Shown here one piece after another: positions 1 through 8,695 of a stretch of DNA of 64,000 nucleotides. The DNA is taken from assembly GCF_030766935.1 (NCBI RefSeq), contig NZ_JASERL010000010.1, positions 62,001 through 126,000 of the forward strand, written 5' to 3'. Both the position numbers and the translations under genes were made by a program. Within the stretch, counting starts at the first letter, position 1; every line of letters starts with the position of its first letter. The notes beneath the pieces are model-generated. The model had not been told where the DNA came from. It saw only the letters and a list, made by a program, of their open reading frames with translations, and searched no databases. The DNA is from Streptomyces sp. KL109B (GTDB taxonomy: Bacteria; Actinomycetota; Actinomycetes; Streptomycetales; Streptomycetaceae).

Positions 1-2
1 TG

Positions 3-77
3 AGCGCGAACGCGGCGGTTCGTTTCTGGTACGTCCGGTACGACACCTCGAAGTACCTCCAAGCCAGGGGTTACTGA
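3..77 (+). CDS. C-terminal end of an unidentified protein (partial)
   Basis: The window opens inside an open frame that ends at a TGA at 75-77. The last 24 residues are rich in aromatic and charged residues and end in YLQARGY, unlike a random GC-rich frame. A terminator-like hairpin follows at 137-170, which fits a gene end here. The family cannot be named from this fragment, and its existence is a judgement from composition and context only. Confidence 0.35.
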   Translation, partial: SANAAVRFWYVRYDTSKYLQARGY

Positions 78-136
78 CGGTTCATCAGATCTGGGTGGCT
101 CAAGGTACGCCGGGGACCTTGTCGAGGGAAGACAAA

Positions 137-170
137 GAGCACGCCGGATCGAAGACGATCCGACGTGCTC
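137..170. terminator. Hairpin between two convergent genes
   Basis: A 14-bp arm at 137-150 (GAGCACGCCGGATC) pairs with 157-170, with one G.U-type mismatch and a six-base loop. It lies between the gene end at 77 and the stop of the minus-strand anti-sigma gene at 192, so it could terminate both. Confidence 0.6.
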
Positions 171-191
171 GAAAATTCGCACGTGAGGCGG

Positions 192-683
192 CTACGCGGG
201 GGCGCCGACCTCCGCCCACACGACCTTGCCCGAGACGCCGGGGGTACGCACAACTCCCCAGTCCAGGCAGAGGCGTTGAACAATGAACATGCCGTGCCCG
301 CCGGGCCGGCCGACCCGATGCGGGGTGCGCGGCGCGGGCTGCCCGGCCCCGCGGTCGGCGACCTCGATGCGCAGCACCTTGTTCGCCGGGGCGTCCCCGA
401 AGTGCAGGATGATCTCGTCGGGGCCCTCGGCGTGCAGGCACGCGTTCGTGACGAGTTCGGAGACGACGAGCAGTACGTCCTCCGCCGCGGCCCGGCGGTC
501 CGCGGTCGCCGCCGGCAGCCAGCCCCAGGCGTGCAGCGATTCGCGGGTGAAGTCGCGGGCGAGCGGCACGATGCCGCTCGCACCGCTGAGGCTCAGCCTG
601 CGGACCTGCGCGGCCTGGAACACCGGCAGTTCGCCGGAGTCTGGGCCGTGGTCGCCCGGCGAGTAAGGCCGGGTGGTGCTCAT
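192..683 (-). CDS. prsI: Anti-sigma factor, RsbW/SpoIIAB-type ATP-binding protein (PrsI-like)
   Basis: A 163-residue protein with a single HATPase_c kinase domain. The N-box region reads LLVVSELVTNACLHA and the G1-type motif is VADRGAG. Proteins of this type bind a SigB-family sigma factor and can phosphorylate the partner STAS protein. The ATG at 683 has GAGG ten bases upstream; a GTG at 689 is the alternative. It lies downstream of the STAS gene (976-1359) on the same strand, and both are divergent from the sigma gene at 1615. This order matches the S. coelicolor prsI-arsI-sigI locus as remembered, from which the name is taken. Confidence 0.8.
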   Translation of the reverse strand: MSTTRPYSPGDHGPDSGELPVFQAAQVRRLSLSGASGIVPLARDFTRESLHAWGWLPAATADRRAAAEDVLLVVSELVTNACLHAEGPDEIILHFGDAPANKVLRIEVADRGAGQPAPRTPHRVGRPGGHGMFIVQRLCLDWGVVRTPGVSGKVVWAEVGAPA

Positions 684-975
684 CAGCACTTCACCTCACC
701 GATTCACCAATTCAGCTTCAGGATTCAGGGTTCAGGATCCGAGTGCCCACTGCCCGGCTGGAAAATCCAGGTCTCCGAGTCGCGGATCGGGGTCGAAGGG
801 TCATCGTCGGTCGCAGGGTCGAGGTCGTGTTCGGGGGGTCTCCTGCCCGACGGAACGACGGAAACACCCACTTGTTCGGAACGGCTCCTGTGACGCTGGT
901 AACGCATCGATCACACAGAGACAACTGGAGCGTAACTTCTGCGGTTCGCCACAGTTCGCGGCCGCCCGGTTCCGG

Positions 976-1359
976 TCAGTCGCCGGAGGGGTCCGGTTGA
1001 AGGGCCTCGTCGAGGGACGCGTGCACCGTAAAAACGGCCTCCGCGCCGGTGATCTCGAACACCCTCGCCACCACCGGAAGCATGCCCGCGAGGTGCACGC
1101 CACCACCGGCCGCCTCGGCCTTCAGGCGGGCCCCGAGGAGCACGTTCAACCCCGTCGAATCGCAGAATTCGAGCCGAGAACAGTCGATAACCAGCCGGGA
1201 ATGTCCGTTACTGAGGCATTCATCCAGGGGTTCGCGCAGCAAATCAGCCGTGTGGTGATCCAACTCACCTGCCGGCGTCACGACAGCGCTGGAGCCCTCC
1301 TGCCGCACTTCGACCAGAAGCCGGCCCCGATGTGCACTGCCGACTGTCCCGCGGTCCAT
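976..1359 (-). CDS. arsI: Anti-anti-sigma factor, STAS domain (ArsI-like)
   Basis: A 127-residue STAS protein. The expected phospho-acceptor serine lies in the motif CDSTGLNVLL, about 65 residues in. In partner switching the unphosphorylated form binds the RsbW-type protein and frees the sigma factor. The ATG at 1359 is preceded by GAGAGG; a longer frame reaching 1443 has an arginine-rich non-STAS leader and was rejected. The 292-bp gap to prsI holds short direct repeats of ATTCAGG/GTTCAGG type near 710-735 but no gene. Its neighbours make it the likely antagonist of the anti-sigma factor at 192-683. Confidence 0.82.
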   Translation of the reverse strand: MDRGTVGSAHRGRLLVEVRQEGSSAVVTPAGELDHHTADLLREPLDECLSNGHSRLVIDCSRLEFCDSTGLNVLLGARLKAEAAGGGVHLAGMLPVVARVFEITGAEAVFTVHASLDEALQPDPSGD

Positions 1360-1614
1360 GACGACCCTCTCCCGCTGCCTACGACGTGCTGGTTGACGCC
1401 CTCGAACACTACGCCTTCTTGCTATGCCCCGACACCCGAACAACCTCTAGAATTCGGACATTTCGCCTCAGAACGCACTTGCGACCAGGTGAGGAAAGCG
1501 GGTAGGCCTAGTAAGGACAGCAATCGACCACGGCCGGCTTTGGAGGCGCCGCACTTAGAAGCAGTGCACGCATTGGCATCGGCAGCCATATGCCGAGAAC
1601 GCATGGAGGACATC

Positions 1615-2514
1615 ATGTCAGCCCGGCTCGACGAATCGCGTACTGACCAGGCGACGTCGACACTCCCCCCGGAAACTCACATCGACGTCGAGACCGAAGG
1701 CCTTGAAGGCCTCGAAGGCCTCCCGGAGATCCCCCCGTACGACGAGGTGGGGCCGCTCGACGCACGAGCCCTCTCCAAGACCCTCTTCGAACGACTCGAG
1801 TCCATCGAAGAAGGCACCCACGAATACTCGTATGTCCGCAACACCCTGGTCGAGTTGAACCTGGCCCTGGTCAAGTTCGCGGCCTCCCGGTTCCGTTCGC
1901 GCAGCGAACCGATGGAGGACATCATTCAGGTCGGCACCATCGGCCTGATCAAGGCGATCGACCGGTTCGAGCTCAGCCGCGGCGTCGAGTTCCCCACGTT
2001 CGCGATGCCGACCATCGTCGGCGAGATCAAGCGCTTCTTCCGCGACACCTCCTGGTCCGTGCGCGTGCCGCGCCGCCTCCAGGAACTCCGTCTCGACCTT
2101 GCCAAGGCGGGCGACGAACTCGCCCAGCAGCTCGATCGCGCCCCCACGGTGGGCGAGCTCGCCGAACGCCTGGGCCTGTCGAAGGACGAGGTCGTGGAGG
2201 GCATGGCGGCGTCGAACGCCTACACCGCCAGCTCCCTCGACGCCCAGCCCGAGGAGGACGACTCCGAGGGCGCGCTCGCGGACCGGATCGGCTACGAGGA
2301 CCACGGCCTGGAGGGCATCGAGTACGTCGAGTCCCTGAAGCCGCTGATCGCCGAACTGCCGCCGCGCGACCGGAAGATCCTCTCGCTGCGGTTCGTGGCG
2401 AACATGACCCAGTCCGAGATCGGTGAGGAACTGGGCATCTCGCAGATGCACGTGTCGCGGCTGTTGTCGCGGACGCTGGTGCGCCTGCGCAAGGGTCTGA
2501 CGCTGGAGGAGTAG
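1615..2514 (+). CDS. sigI: RNA polymerase sigma factor, SigB/SigF family (SigI-like)
   Basis: A 299-residue stress-type sigma factor. Region 2 includes SEPMEDIIQVGTIGLIKAID and FPTFAMPTIVGEIKRFFRD. Region 3 has PTVGELAERLGLS. Region 4 is LPPRDRKILSLRF followed by the helix-turn-helix SEIGEELGISQMHVSRLL. The ATG at 1615 is chosen because GGAGG sits five bases upstream; another ATG at 1603 overlaps that ribosome site. It lacks regions 1 and 1.2, as usual for this subfamily. It is divergent from arsI and prsI, so sigma, anti-sigma and antagonist lie together. In S. coelicolor SigI is linked to osmotic stress. The family call is secure; the paralogue name rests on synteny. Confidence 0.85.
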   Translation: MSARLDESRTDQATSTLPPETHIDVETEGLEGLEGLPEIPPYDEVGPLDARALSKTLFERLESIEEGTHEYSYVRNTLVELNLALVKFAASRFRSRSEPMEDIIQVGTIGLIKAIDRFELSRGVEFPTFAMPTIVGEIKRFFRDTSWSVRVPRRLQELRLDLAKAGDELAQQLDRAPTVGELAERLGLSKDEVVEGMAASNAYTASSLDAQPEEDDSEGALADRIGYEDHGLEGIEYVESLKPLIAELPPRDRKILSLRFVANMTQSEIGEELGISQMHVSRLLSRTLVRLRKGLTLEE

Positions 2515-2733
2515 GCGCCCGCCCCTCGCACCACCCGCAGTACCCGTAACACCCTGCCACGTCGAAGGGGTCGACCGTCCACACGGTCGGCCCCTTCGAT
2601 GCGTTTGCATCAACTGCCTTGGTTGCGGCGGAAGTTACCGCCGAGTCGAGTTACCGCAGGGAACACCTTCCCGTACTACCTCTCCTGCACCACTATGAGC
2701 ACCCATCGGGGACCTCGGCGACAGGAGGACACG

Positions 2734-4419
2734 GTGGTTACGTCTGCGTCTGCGTCTGCGTCTGCGACCGCGACCGGCGGTGTCCACGCCACGGCGCCCG
2801 ATCACCGGCTCGTCGCCCTCCTGCGGGCCGACACCCCGACCGCGTACCCGGCCCTCGGCGAACTGCGCCGCAGGCACCGGCACGCACTCCTCGCCTACGC
2901 GCTGGTGTGCGCCAACGACCCCGACTCCGGGCGACAGTTGGCGGCGCAGGCCTTCGCGCGCGTGGCACGCGAGGTCGCACGTGGCGCGGAGCCGCGCGGC
3001 CCCTGGCGCCACCACGCGCTGCTGCACGTCCACCGCGCGGCGAGGGACTGGGCGGGCGACGACCGCCGCGCCCGCCTGGCACCCGGCCTACTGGGCACCC
3101 TGGGCGCCCCGACCGCCCCACCTGCGCTGCTCCCCGCCTTCCACTCCCTGCCGCCGCGCACGCAGACCCTGCTCTGGCACTCGGTCGTGGACGGCGAGTC
3201 CGGCGCCGCCACCGGGCTCGCCGTCGGCGCGCCCGCGCGGGAGGTGGGGCAGGCCCGGGACGCGGCGCTCGACGCGCTGCGCGGCGCGTGCCTCACGACG
3301 CGGGCGGCCCGCGCCCCGGGCACGTACTGCCGCGCCTACCGCCGTCTCATCGAGGAGGCGACGCGCCCCGCCCGCCCCCGCACCACCGCCGACCTGGACG
3401 CCCACCTCGCCCGCTGCCCGAGCTGTACCGCCGCGTACCTGGAGCTGACGTCGTTGCGTGACGACCCGCGTCGGGCGCTGGCGGAGGGGCTGTTGCCGTG
3501 GGGCGGTACGGAGTACGTGACCGGGCTCGGCGAGACGGCGGCGCCGCCGGTGCCAGGGCCGGTGCCGGTGGTGCCGGCGGGGGCGCCCGTTGGACGGCCG
3601 CGCGGCCACCGCGCGCCACGGGCCCGGGCCCGCCGTCGCCCGCCCCGCGGGAAGGCGCCGCGCCGCCCCTCGATGGGCCTGGCCCTCGCCTCGACCGCGG
3701 TGGGCGTGGCGCTCGTCCCGTTGCTGATCCTGACGCTGACGGAGGGCCGCCCGGACCTGTCGTCGGTGGGCCAGGGCATGGCCCCGACGCCGACGACCCC
3801 ACCCCCAGCACGGGTGACGGTCACGGCGACAACGACGGCCACCACGACCACCACGCAGACCGCCACCGCCACGGCGACGACGACCGCACGCAGCACGGAA
3901 ACGGTGACGGTCCCCGCGAAGTCCAGCCACCACCCCCCGGCCGCCAAGCCGACCAAGTCCCCTGACACCAAGCCGAGTTCGCACCCCGCACCCCCGTTCA
4001 ACCCACCCGGCAAGGCCTACGCGGAAGTGGTCAACGTAGCGTCGGGACTCTGCCTCGACATCTCCCGCACTCCCATGACGGACGGCGACGACGTCGTGGC
4101 CGCGAAGTGCGACGGCACCCGCAGCCAGCGGTGGCGGGTGTCCCCCGCCCGCGACGCCATCCAGTCCTACGCCGACCCCGCCTTCTGCCTCGACAACCGC
4201 GGCGACACCGCCCGCACGGTCGGCCTGTGGCACTGCGCGGCGGCCGACGGCGCCAACGCCGCGAACCTCGCCTTCTCCGTCCACGCCGACGGCTCCATCC
4301 GCCCCGCCACCGACGAGGACACCGCCCTGACGGCGCCGGCCGACGGCTCGTTCCGGGTGACGCAGCGGGAGTTCCGGGGCGGGTCGGAACAGCGGTGGCG
4401 GGCGGGTCACGCCCGCTGA
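2734..4419 (+). CDS. ECF sigma-like / zinc-finger anti-sigma / transmembrane / ricin-lectin fusion protein
   Basis: A 561-residue protein with an unusual architecture. Residues about 30-90 resemble ECF sigma region 2 (LRRRHRHALLAYALVCANDP). About 132-190 resemble region 4 (AFHSLPPRTQTLLWHSVVDG). A zinc-binding anti-sigma motif HxxxCxxC has H224, C228 and C231. A basic, proline-rich stretch leads to a membrane segment at about 314-335, then a Thr/Pro linker, then a ricin-type beta-trefoil lectin domain from about 428 to the end, with LCLD and FCLDN repeats. The GTG at 2734 follows AGGAGG by five bases; an ATG at 2695 lacks a good site. The sigma part would be cytoplasmic and the lectin outside. 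It resembles the actinobacterial ECF groups with long C-terminal extensions (ECF52-like, from memory). Confidence 0.75.
   Translation: MVTSASASASATATGGVHATAPDHRLVALLRADTPTAYPALGELRRRHRHALLAYALVCANDPDSGRQLAAQAFARVAREVARGAEPRGPWRHHALLHVHRAARDWAGDDRRARLAPGLLGTLGAPTAPPALLPAFHSLPPRTQTLLWHSVVDGESGAATGLAVGAPAREVGQARDAALDALRGACLTTRAARAPGTYCRAYRRLIEEATRPARPRTTADLDAHLARCPSCTAAYLELTSLRDDPRRALAEGLLPWGGTEYVTGLGETAAPPVPGPVPVVPAGAPVGRPRGHRAPRARARRRPPRGKAPRRPSMGLALASTAVGVALVPLLILTLTEGRPDLSSVGQGMAPTPTTPPPARVTVTATTTATTTTTQTATATATTTARSTETVTVPAKSSHHPPAAKPTKSPDTKPSSHPAPPFNPPGKAYAEVVNVASGLCLDISRTPMTDGDDVVAAKCDGTRSQRWRVSPARDAIQSYADPAFCLDNRGDTARTVGLWHCAAADGANAANLAFSVHADGSIRPATDEDTALTAPADGSFRVTQREFRGGSEQRWRAGHAR
2742..2766. 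repeat. Hexanucleotide repeat (GTCTGC)4 at the gene start
   Basis: Four tandem copies of GTCTGC just after the GTG start at 2734 encode an alternating Ser-Ala run. Six-base units keep the frame, so copy-number change would only lengthen or shorten the N-terminus. Confidence 0.7.
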
Positions 4420-4436
4420 CACCTACCACCTATCAC

Positions 4437-5900
4437 CTACCTCCCGCTTCTCCGGCGGCGCCACGTCAGGGCCAGCACCGTGGCGAGGAGAAAGGCGGCG
4501 CCGCCGGCGGAAGCCCAGGCCGCGGGGAAGCCGTCGTCGGCGGCGGCGTGCACGACCAGGCGGACGAGGGCGCGGTCGTTGTCCGGGCGGGGGTCGGGGA
4601 CGGCGCCCTCGCCCGACGCCCGCAGAACGCTGATCGTCCCGGACCGGTCGTCCTCGTGCTCGATGCGCAGGACGAACTCGAACGTCTGCGGCTCGCCCAG
4701 GCGGTTGTTGAGCCCGCAGACGTACGTACGTCCCTCGTCCCCGGTCGTGCAGTGCTGCGGCTCGTCCTCCTCCGCCGGCTCGGGATCGTAGGGCGCCCGG
4801 ACGACCTTGGCGCCCGGCGGCACCTTGAAGACGGCCTTCGTCCCGCCGCGGTGCGACTGTCCCGGCCCTTTGTTGACGTAGCCGATGGTGATGGCGCGCT
4901 CGTCGCCGACCGCTCCGGTGAACGCGTCACCGATGGCGGCGAAGTCGGCGGTGCTGGGAACGCGGACGTCGAACTCGTCGCCGTGTGCGGTCAGTTCACG
5001 TCCGCTGTCCGCCCGGTCCGGCACGGCCCGCAGCGGCGCGCCCTTCCCCCGGCGGTACCGCGGTAGGTGCCCCGCGAGCGCCTCCGTCTCGGCGGGGCCC
5101 GGCAGGCCCACGGTGTACGTCACGGTGGGGTCGACGGCGTGCGGGCGCGGGGCGAGGCGCAGGGACGGGTCGAGGCGGAGGATGCCGGTGCGGCCGTCGC
5201 CGGGCGGCAGTCGGATGCCGCGCAGCAGGCAGAACATCCTGGTGTTCCGGTCGGCGTAGACGCAGTTCGAGTGGCGGGTGACGAACGTCAGGTCGGTGCC
5301 GGTGTCGACGGTGACGACGAGGTCGCGGGCGGCCACGTCCCCGGCATTGGCGAAGCGCACGGGCACGGTCAGCCGCGCGCCGCGCTCCACGGTCGGGGTC
5401 TCGTCGACGGCGGACGTCAGCAGCTCGGGCCGCCCGACGACGACATCGACGGCCCCCGCCCCCTCGGCGCTCCCGTCACTCGCGGCAAGGGAGTACCGCA
5501 GCACGCCCCGGGCCCCGGCCTTCGCCCCCTTCGCCGGAACGAGCCCGACGGACAGGGACCCATTGGACGTGGGGCAGCTGAACCCCGGTCCGCTGCGCGC
5601 CTGTTCACGACAGAGGTCGCCCCCGGCGCCGACCACCTCCGCGACTCCGGCGAGCCCGCGGGCGTCGATCCGCATCCGGGCCTCGCCCGAGTACCGGAAA
5701 CTCAGGGTGCTGTCCTGCGCACCGTCCTGTTGCCTGAGAGGGAGGTAGAACGGCCCGGCGGTGACATCGGCGACCTCCACGGGTACGCGGGCACTGGCGG
5801 GCGCCACCGCCGACGCGAGCAACAGACCGCACAGAACGGCGACGCCATACCCACGCGCACGCCCACGCCCACGCCCACGCCGAGCCCGTCTGCCAGACAT
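4437..5900 (-). CDS. Secreted, membrane-anchored protein of unknown function
   Basis: A 487-residue protein. An arginine-rich N-terminus precedes a hydrophobic signal segment ending near ASAVAPASA. The long extracellular part has beta-rich, adhesin-like sequence with a DUF11-like stretch (VPVRFANAGDVAARDLVVTV). It ends with a membrane span (about 20 hydrophobic residues near AAFLLATVLALTW) and the positive tail RRRRSGR, so it is probably anchored at the C-terminus with a short cytoplasmic end. Cysteines are few and paired, suggesting disulfides. The ATG at 5900 is the first start before the signal peptide. It converges with the lectin-fusion gene, with 17 bp between the stops. Confidence 0.7.
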   Translation of the reverse strand: MSGRRARRGRGRGRARGYGVAVLCGLLLASAVAPASARVPVEVADVTAGPFYLPLRQQDGAQDSTLSFRYSGEARMRIDARGLAGVAEVVGAGGDLCREQARSGPGFSCPTSNGSLSVGLVPAKGAKAGARGVLRYSLAASDGSAEGAGAVDVVVGRPELLTSAVDETPTVERGARLTVPVRFANAGDVAARDLVVTVDTGTDLTFVTRHSNCVYADRNTRMFCLLRGIRLPPGDGRTGILRLDPSLRLAPRPHAVDPTVTYTVGLPGPAETEALAGHLPRYRRGKGAPLRAVPDRADSGRELTAHGDEFDVRVPSTADFAAIGDAFTGAVGDERAITIGYVNKGPGQSHRGGTKAVFKVPPGAKVVRAPYDPEPAEEDEPQHCTTGDEGRTYVCGLNNRLGEPQTFEFVLRIEHEDDRSGTISVLRASGEGAVPDPRPDNDRALVRLVVHAAADDGFPAAWASAGGAAFLLATVLALTWRRRRSGR

Positions 5901-5966
5901 CCCGGCAGTGTGCCGCACGCCCTGAGCAGAGGCGAGCCCTCGGCCGACGCCTGGCATGATCACCGC

Positions 5967-6167
5967 ATGGTTCTTTTGGTGCTGCTCGTGCTGCTGGCGT
6001 TCGTCGCGTTCGGGTTCGTGTGCACGGTGTGGGCGGCGCGCGGCGGCCCCCGGTGGGTGCGGATCGTGTCGTCCGTGACGGTCGGCCTGGCCGAGGTGGT
6101 GGGCTCCCTCACCAAGTCGAGCCGCCGCTCCGGCAACGGGAGCAACAGCTCGGGCGACGGCGACTAG
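5967..6167 (+). CDS. Small membrane protein
   Basis: A 66-residue frame opening with an almost pure Leu/Val/Ala/Phe segment (residues 1-22), then a basic stretch and a Gly/Ser/Asn tail. No family is recognised. Its stop codon shares CTAG with the stop of the convergent gene at 6164. It is supported by hydrophobic organisation and its fit between neighbours only; there is no clear ribosome site. Confidence 0.45.
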   Translation: MVLLVLLVLLAFVAFGFVCTVWAARGGPRWVRIVSSVTVGLAEVVGSLTKSSRRSGNGSNSSGDGD

Positions 6168-7054
6168 TCGACGGGCCGCAACGCGGCCCTCGCGAGGGCG
6201 ATCACGTCGCGCAGCCCGTGCGCCGGGGCGGCGGCCGGTGTCGCCGGGGGCAGCCCCGCGCAGCTTCGACAGATCCCCTTCCCGACTCCCCGCGGCAGCG
6301 GATCCCGGCACTCGGCGCACTCACCGAGGGGCGCAACCCGCTCGCGGCGTACGGGCGTTGGTGGCGGGGATGCGGGTGGCCGGTTCTCCAGCCGGTACGA
6401 GATGAGGGCGGCGGCCGAGCGGAGTGGGCGGGGCAGGTCCGTGGTCAGGTGGCGGCGGAGTCCGGTTTCGGTCGCGCCGCCCGCGAGCGCGTCGTCGACG
6501 AGAGGCGCGAGGCGCGCGACGTCGCGAGCGCCCAGGCGCAGGGCCGGTTCGCGCTCGACGAGGGCCGCCAGGAAGGCGGCGCCACGGTTGGGGGTGTTGT
6601 CCTTCGGTGTTTCACCCAGGGGGTATGTGCCGACGGCCTGATCTGTCGTTTCACCGACGGGCGGGTCCTGGTCGGTCGGGTCCTGGTCGGTCGGGTCCTC
6701 GTCGGCCGGGCCCTGGTCGGCCGGGCCGCCGAAGAGCGCGGCAATCTCTTCGGGTGACGTCAACGGCACGTTGGAGACGAGGACTTGGGTCGTCCACCGA
6801 CCGGTCTCCCGGTCCTGCGAGCTCCGCGTGTGGATGTAGCCCTCCTCTTCCAGCTGCCGCCTGGCCTTGCGTACGGCCAGGCGGCCTTCCGGCATCTTCT
6901 CGCCGAGGGACTGGACGGTTTCCCGGGAGCCTTCGGGGAGGGACAGGGCCCAGATAAGGAGCCGGACGGCCGTGCCGTTCAGGCGGGGGTTCCGGATGAT
7001 CTCGTTGGGGATTTGAGAGAAGAAGCGGGCGGGCGGGATAGCATGCTTGAGCAT
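6164..7054 (-). CDS. Winged-helix DNA-binding protein with C-terminal zinc ribbon-like motif
   Basis: About 296 residues from the ATG at 7054. Residues 1-110 look like the N-terminal winged helix of replication-initiator or GntR-like proteins: AVRLLIWALSLPEG, then LAVRKARRQLEEEGYIHTR. A pentapeptide repeat region follows (ADQGP, ADEDP, TDQDP, TDQDP), then an alpha-helical part, and the tail carries CAEC and CRSC, spaced as a zinc ribbon. Such proteins are common, poorly characterised accessory genes in Streptomyces. No ribosome site is strong; a GTG about 24 bases upstream is possible. Confidence 0.6.
   Translation of the reverse strand: MLKHAIPPARFFSQIPNEIIRNPRLNGTAVRLLIWALSLPEGSRETVQSLGEKMPEGRLAVRKARRQLEEEGYIHTRSSQDRETGRWTTQVLVSNVPLTSPEEIAALFGGPADQGPADEDPTDQDPTDQDPPVGETTDQAVGTYPLGETPKDNTPNRGAAFLAALVEREPALRLGARDVARLAPLVDDALAGGATETGLRRHLTTDLPRPLRSAAALISYRLENRPPASPPPTPVRRERVAPLGECAECRDPLPRGVGKGICRSCAGLPPATPAAAPAHGLRDVIALARAALRPVD
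6663..6722. repeat. Four copies of a 15-bp coding repeat
   Basis: A tandem unit of GGGTCCTGGTCGGTC type, repeated about four times with substitutions, encodes an acidic pentapeptide (T/A-D-Q/E-G/D-P) on the minus strand. It forms the linker of the winged-helix protein. Confidence 0.8.
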
Positions 7055-7160
7055 CGCAGTGGACCTGTTTTCCACTCGTCGGTGAAGGCCCTCAGATTGG
7101 TGTTCGCTGCACCGCTGGGGGCCGCTCCGCACCTTGCGTGCACGGAACGTGATGACGCGA

Positions 7161-7355
7161 TTACTGTAGCGTCGAATGGGCGGCGTGGTTGACGAAAGCC
7201 GTCCAACTGTCCGGCGAAATGGCGAGCGTGGGGCCAGAGTTGGCGACCTTGGAGTCGCGGACGTGCACGGTTTCGGCGACCGCCACTTCGAGGCATTGGC
7301 CTCCCGCGTCGCCGCTGTAGCTGGACTTGAACCACGTGAGGTCTGCGGTGGTCAT
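7161..7355 (-). CDS. DUF397 domain protein
   Basis: A 64-residue protein with the DUF397 hallmarks LTWFKSSYSGDAGGQCLEVA near the start and VHVRDSK in the middle. In Streptomyces these small proteins are regularly encoded beside an XRE/DUF5753 regulator, with which they are thought to work. Its ATG overlaps the regulator's stop by four bases (ATGA at 7352-7355), so the two are translationally coupled. Confidence 0.85.
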   Translation of the reverse strand: MTTADLTWFKSSYSGDAGGQCLEVAVAETVHVRDSKVANSGPTLAISPDSWTAFVNHAAHSTLQ

Positions 7356-8164
7356 AGTTCGCTCGCCATCCTCTCGATGAGCTTCACGGAGTCCCTCGGC
7401 GCGAGGGCCTGGGACCGGATCATGCCAAACCGTTGGAACAACTCGCTTACCTCCGTGCGACCTTGGAGGACCAGGCCGCCAGGCTGCCCTTCAACGTACG
7501 CGATCCATTCCCGCTCGGGCGTCTCCAGCAACGTCCACGGCCCGTTGAAGCCCGCGTGCGACTCGATCGCGGTCGGCATGACCTGGATGGCGATGTTGCG
7601 CTTCTCGACCAGCTCCAGCAGGCGCTCCAACTGACCTCGCAGGACGGCCAGTCCACCAACCGGGCGCCGCAGCACCCACTCCTCGATGACCAGCGCCAGC
7701 GACACCGGCGGTACGCGGGTGAGGAGCGCCTGCCGTTCCAGGCGGGCCTGCACGCGCCGCTCGATCTCGTCGTCGTCCAGCACCGGAACGCGTGCTCCGA
7801 GTACTGCCCGTGCGTATCCCTCGGTCTGCACCAGGCCCATGATCACGTGCGTGTCGTACGACCACAGGCTGACGGCCGCCGCCTCCCGTTCCGCGTAGTC
7901 GTCGAACCACGCCGGATACCGCCGCCGTTCCAGATGCGCGGCCGCCGCGTCCACTGCCTTTCGCGCGCCCAGGAACTCCCCGGCCCGCGCCACGAATCGC
8001 GGACTCGGCATCCGTTCGCCGCGCTCGACCATCGCGACCTGCGACGCCGAGTACCCGACGTACGCCCCGAAGTCGTCCCGCGTACCGGCCCGCGCCTCGC
8101 GCAGCGCCCGTACCACCGCGCCGAACATCCGCATGCTCGGCGATCCGTCGACACCGTCCCGCAC
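7352..8164 (-). CDS. XRE-family regulator with DUF5753 domain
   Basis: About 270 residues. An N-terminal helix-turn-helix (GAYVGYSASQVAMVERGERM) is followed by the DUF5753 sensor-like domain (YDTHVIMGLVQTEGYARAVL and later FNGPWTLLE). Proteins of this class pair with DUF397 proteins and often with an RsbW-like ATPase; BldB/WhiJ-type systems are the best-known relatives. The GTG at 8164 is chosen because GAGGGGG lies about six bases upstream; a GTG at 8185 is possible. It is divergent from the ATPase at 8248, and a palindrome between them (8180-8201) is a likely operator. Confidence 0.82.
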   Translation of the reverse strand: MRDGVDGSPSMRMFGAVVRALREARAGTRDDFGAYVGYSASQVAMVERGERMPSPRFVARAGEFLGARKAVDAAAAHLERRRYPAWFDDYAEREAAAVSLWSYDTHVIMGLVQTEGYARAVLGARVPVLDDDEIERRVQARLERQALLTRVPPVSLALVIEEWVLRRPVGGLAVLRGQLERLLELVEKRNIAIQVMPTAIESHAGFNGPWTLLETPEREWIAYVEGQPGGLVLQGRTEVSELFQRFGMIRSQALAPRDSVKLIERMASEL

Positions 8165-8179
8165 AGCGCACCCCCTCGC

Positions 8180-8201
8180 CCGCACACTTCGTTGTGTGCG
8201 G
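8180..8201. promoter_or_regulatory. Palindrome between divergent genes, candidate XRE operator
   Basis: CCGCACAC and GTGTGCGG form perfect 8-bp arms around TTCGTT. The site overlaps the start region of the XRE gene and lies about 50 bp upstream of the ATPase gene, a typical place for an autoregulatory operator. Confidence 0.5.
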
Positions 8202-8247
8202 CTACCGGTCCTGTTCAGGCTAGGTGGCGGTCACGCACGGTGAGGGC

Positions 8248-8667
8248 ATGAAGACGCAAACTCCACCCGAAGTCGTTCTCCAACTGCGGGCGGATCCCGA
8301 ACAGTTCGCGGCCGTACGGCACACGATCGCCTCGCGGCTACGGGCCTGGGGCCACCCCACCGTCGTCGACGCGGCACAGCTCTGCGTAACGGAAATACTG
8401 GCGAACGTGCACCGGCACGTGACGGACCTCGCGTGCGAGGTGCGGCTACGAGTGCTTGCGGAGGAGGGCGGCGCGGTGCAGGTGTCCGTGGCGGACCGCT
8501 CCCCCACCCTGCCGGTGCTGTGCACCGAGCCGGACTGGGAGGCGGAGTCGGGGCGCGGGATGTTCCTGATCGCGGCGGCGGCCGACCTGTGGGGCACCAT
8601 GCCGACGCGGGACGGGAAGGTGGTGTGGGCGCGGCTCGCCGGGCCCGGGCCTCGCTCGGCCGGGTGA
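8248..8667 (+). CDS. RsbW-like ATP-binding protein
   Basis: A 139-residue HATPase_c protein related to the anti-sigma factor at 192-683. The N-box region is LCVTEILANVHRHV and a glycine-rich segment is ESGRGMFLIAAAADLWG. The G1 motif is degenerate (VADRSPT instead of DxGxG), so kinase activity is uncertain. The ATG at 8248 has GAGG four bases upstream. It is divergent from the XRE/DUF397 pair, the usual trio in Streptomyces. No STAS protein lies beside it. Confidence 0.8.
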   Translation: MKTQTPPEVVLQLRADPEQFAAVRHTIASRLRAWGHPTVVDAAQLCVTEILANVHRHVTDLACEVRLRVLAEEGGAVQVSVADRSPTLPVLCTEPDWEAESGRGMFLIAAAADLWGTMPTRDGKVVWARLAGPGPRSAG

Positions 8668-8695
8668 AAACGCCGCACGTTTCTGGCAAGCGCCG

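Noticed and set aside
673..1614. Long open frame upstream of sigI on the plus strand
   Set aside because: It runs over the arsI gene on the opposite strand and has no sigma-like sequence. The region has no ribosome site before 1603-1615, and the known family start fits 1615.
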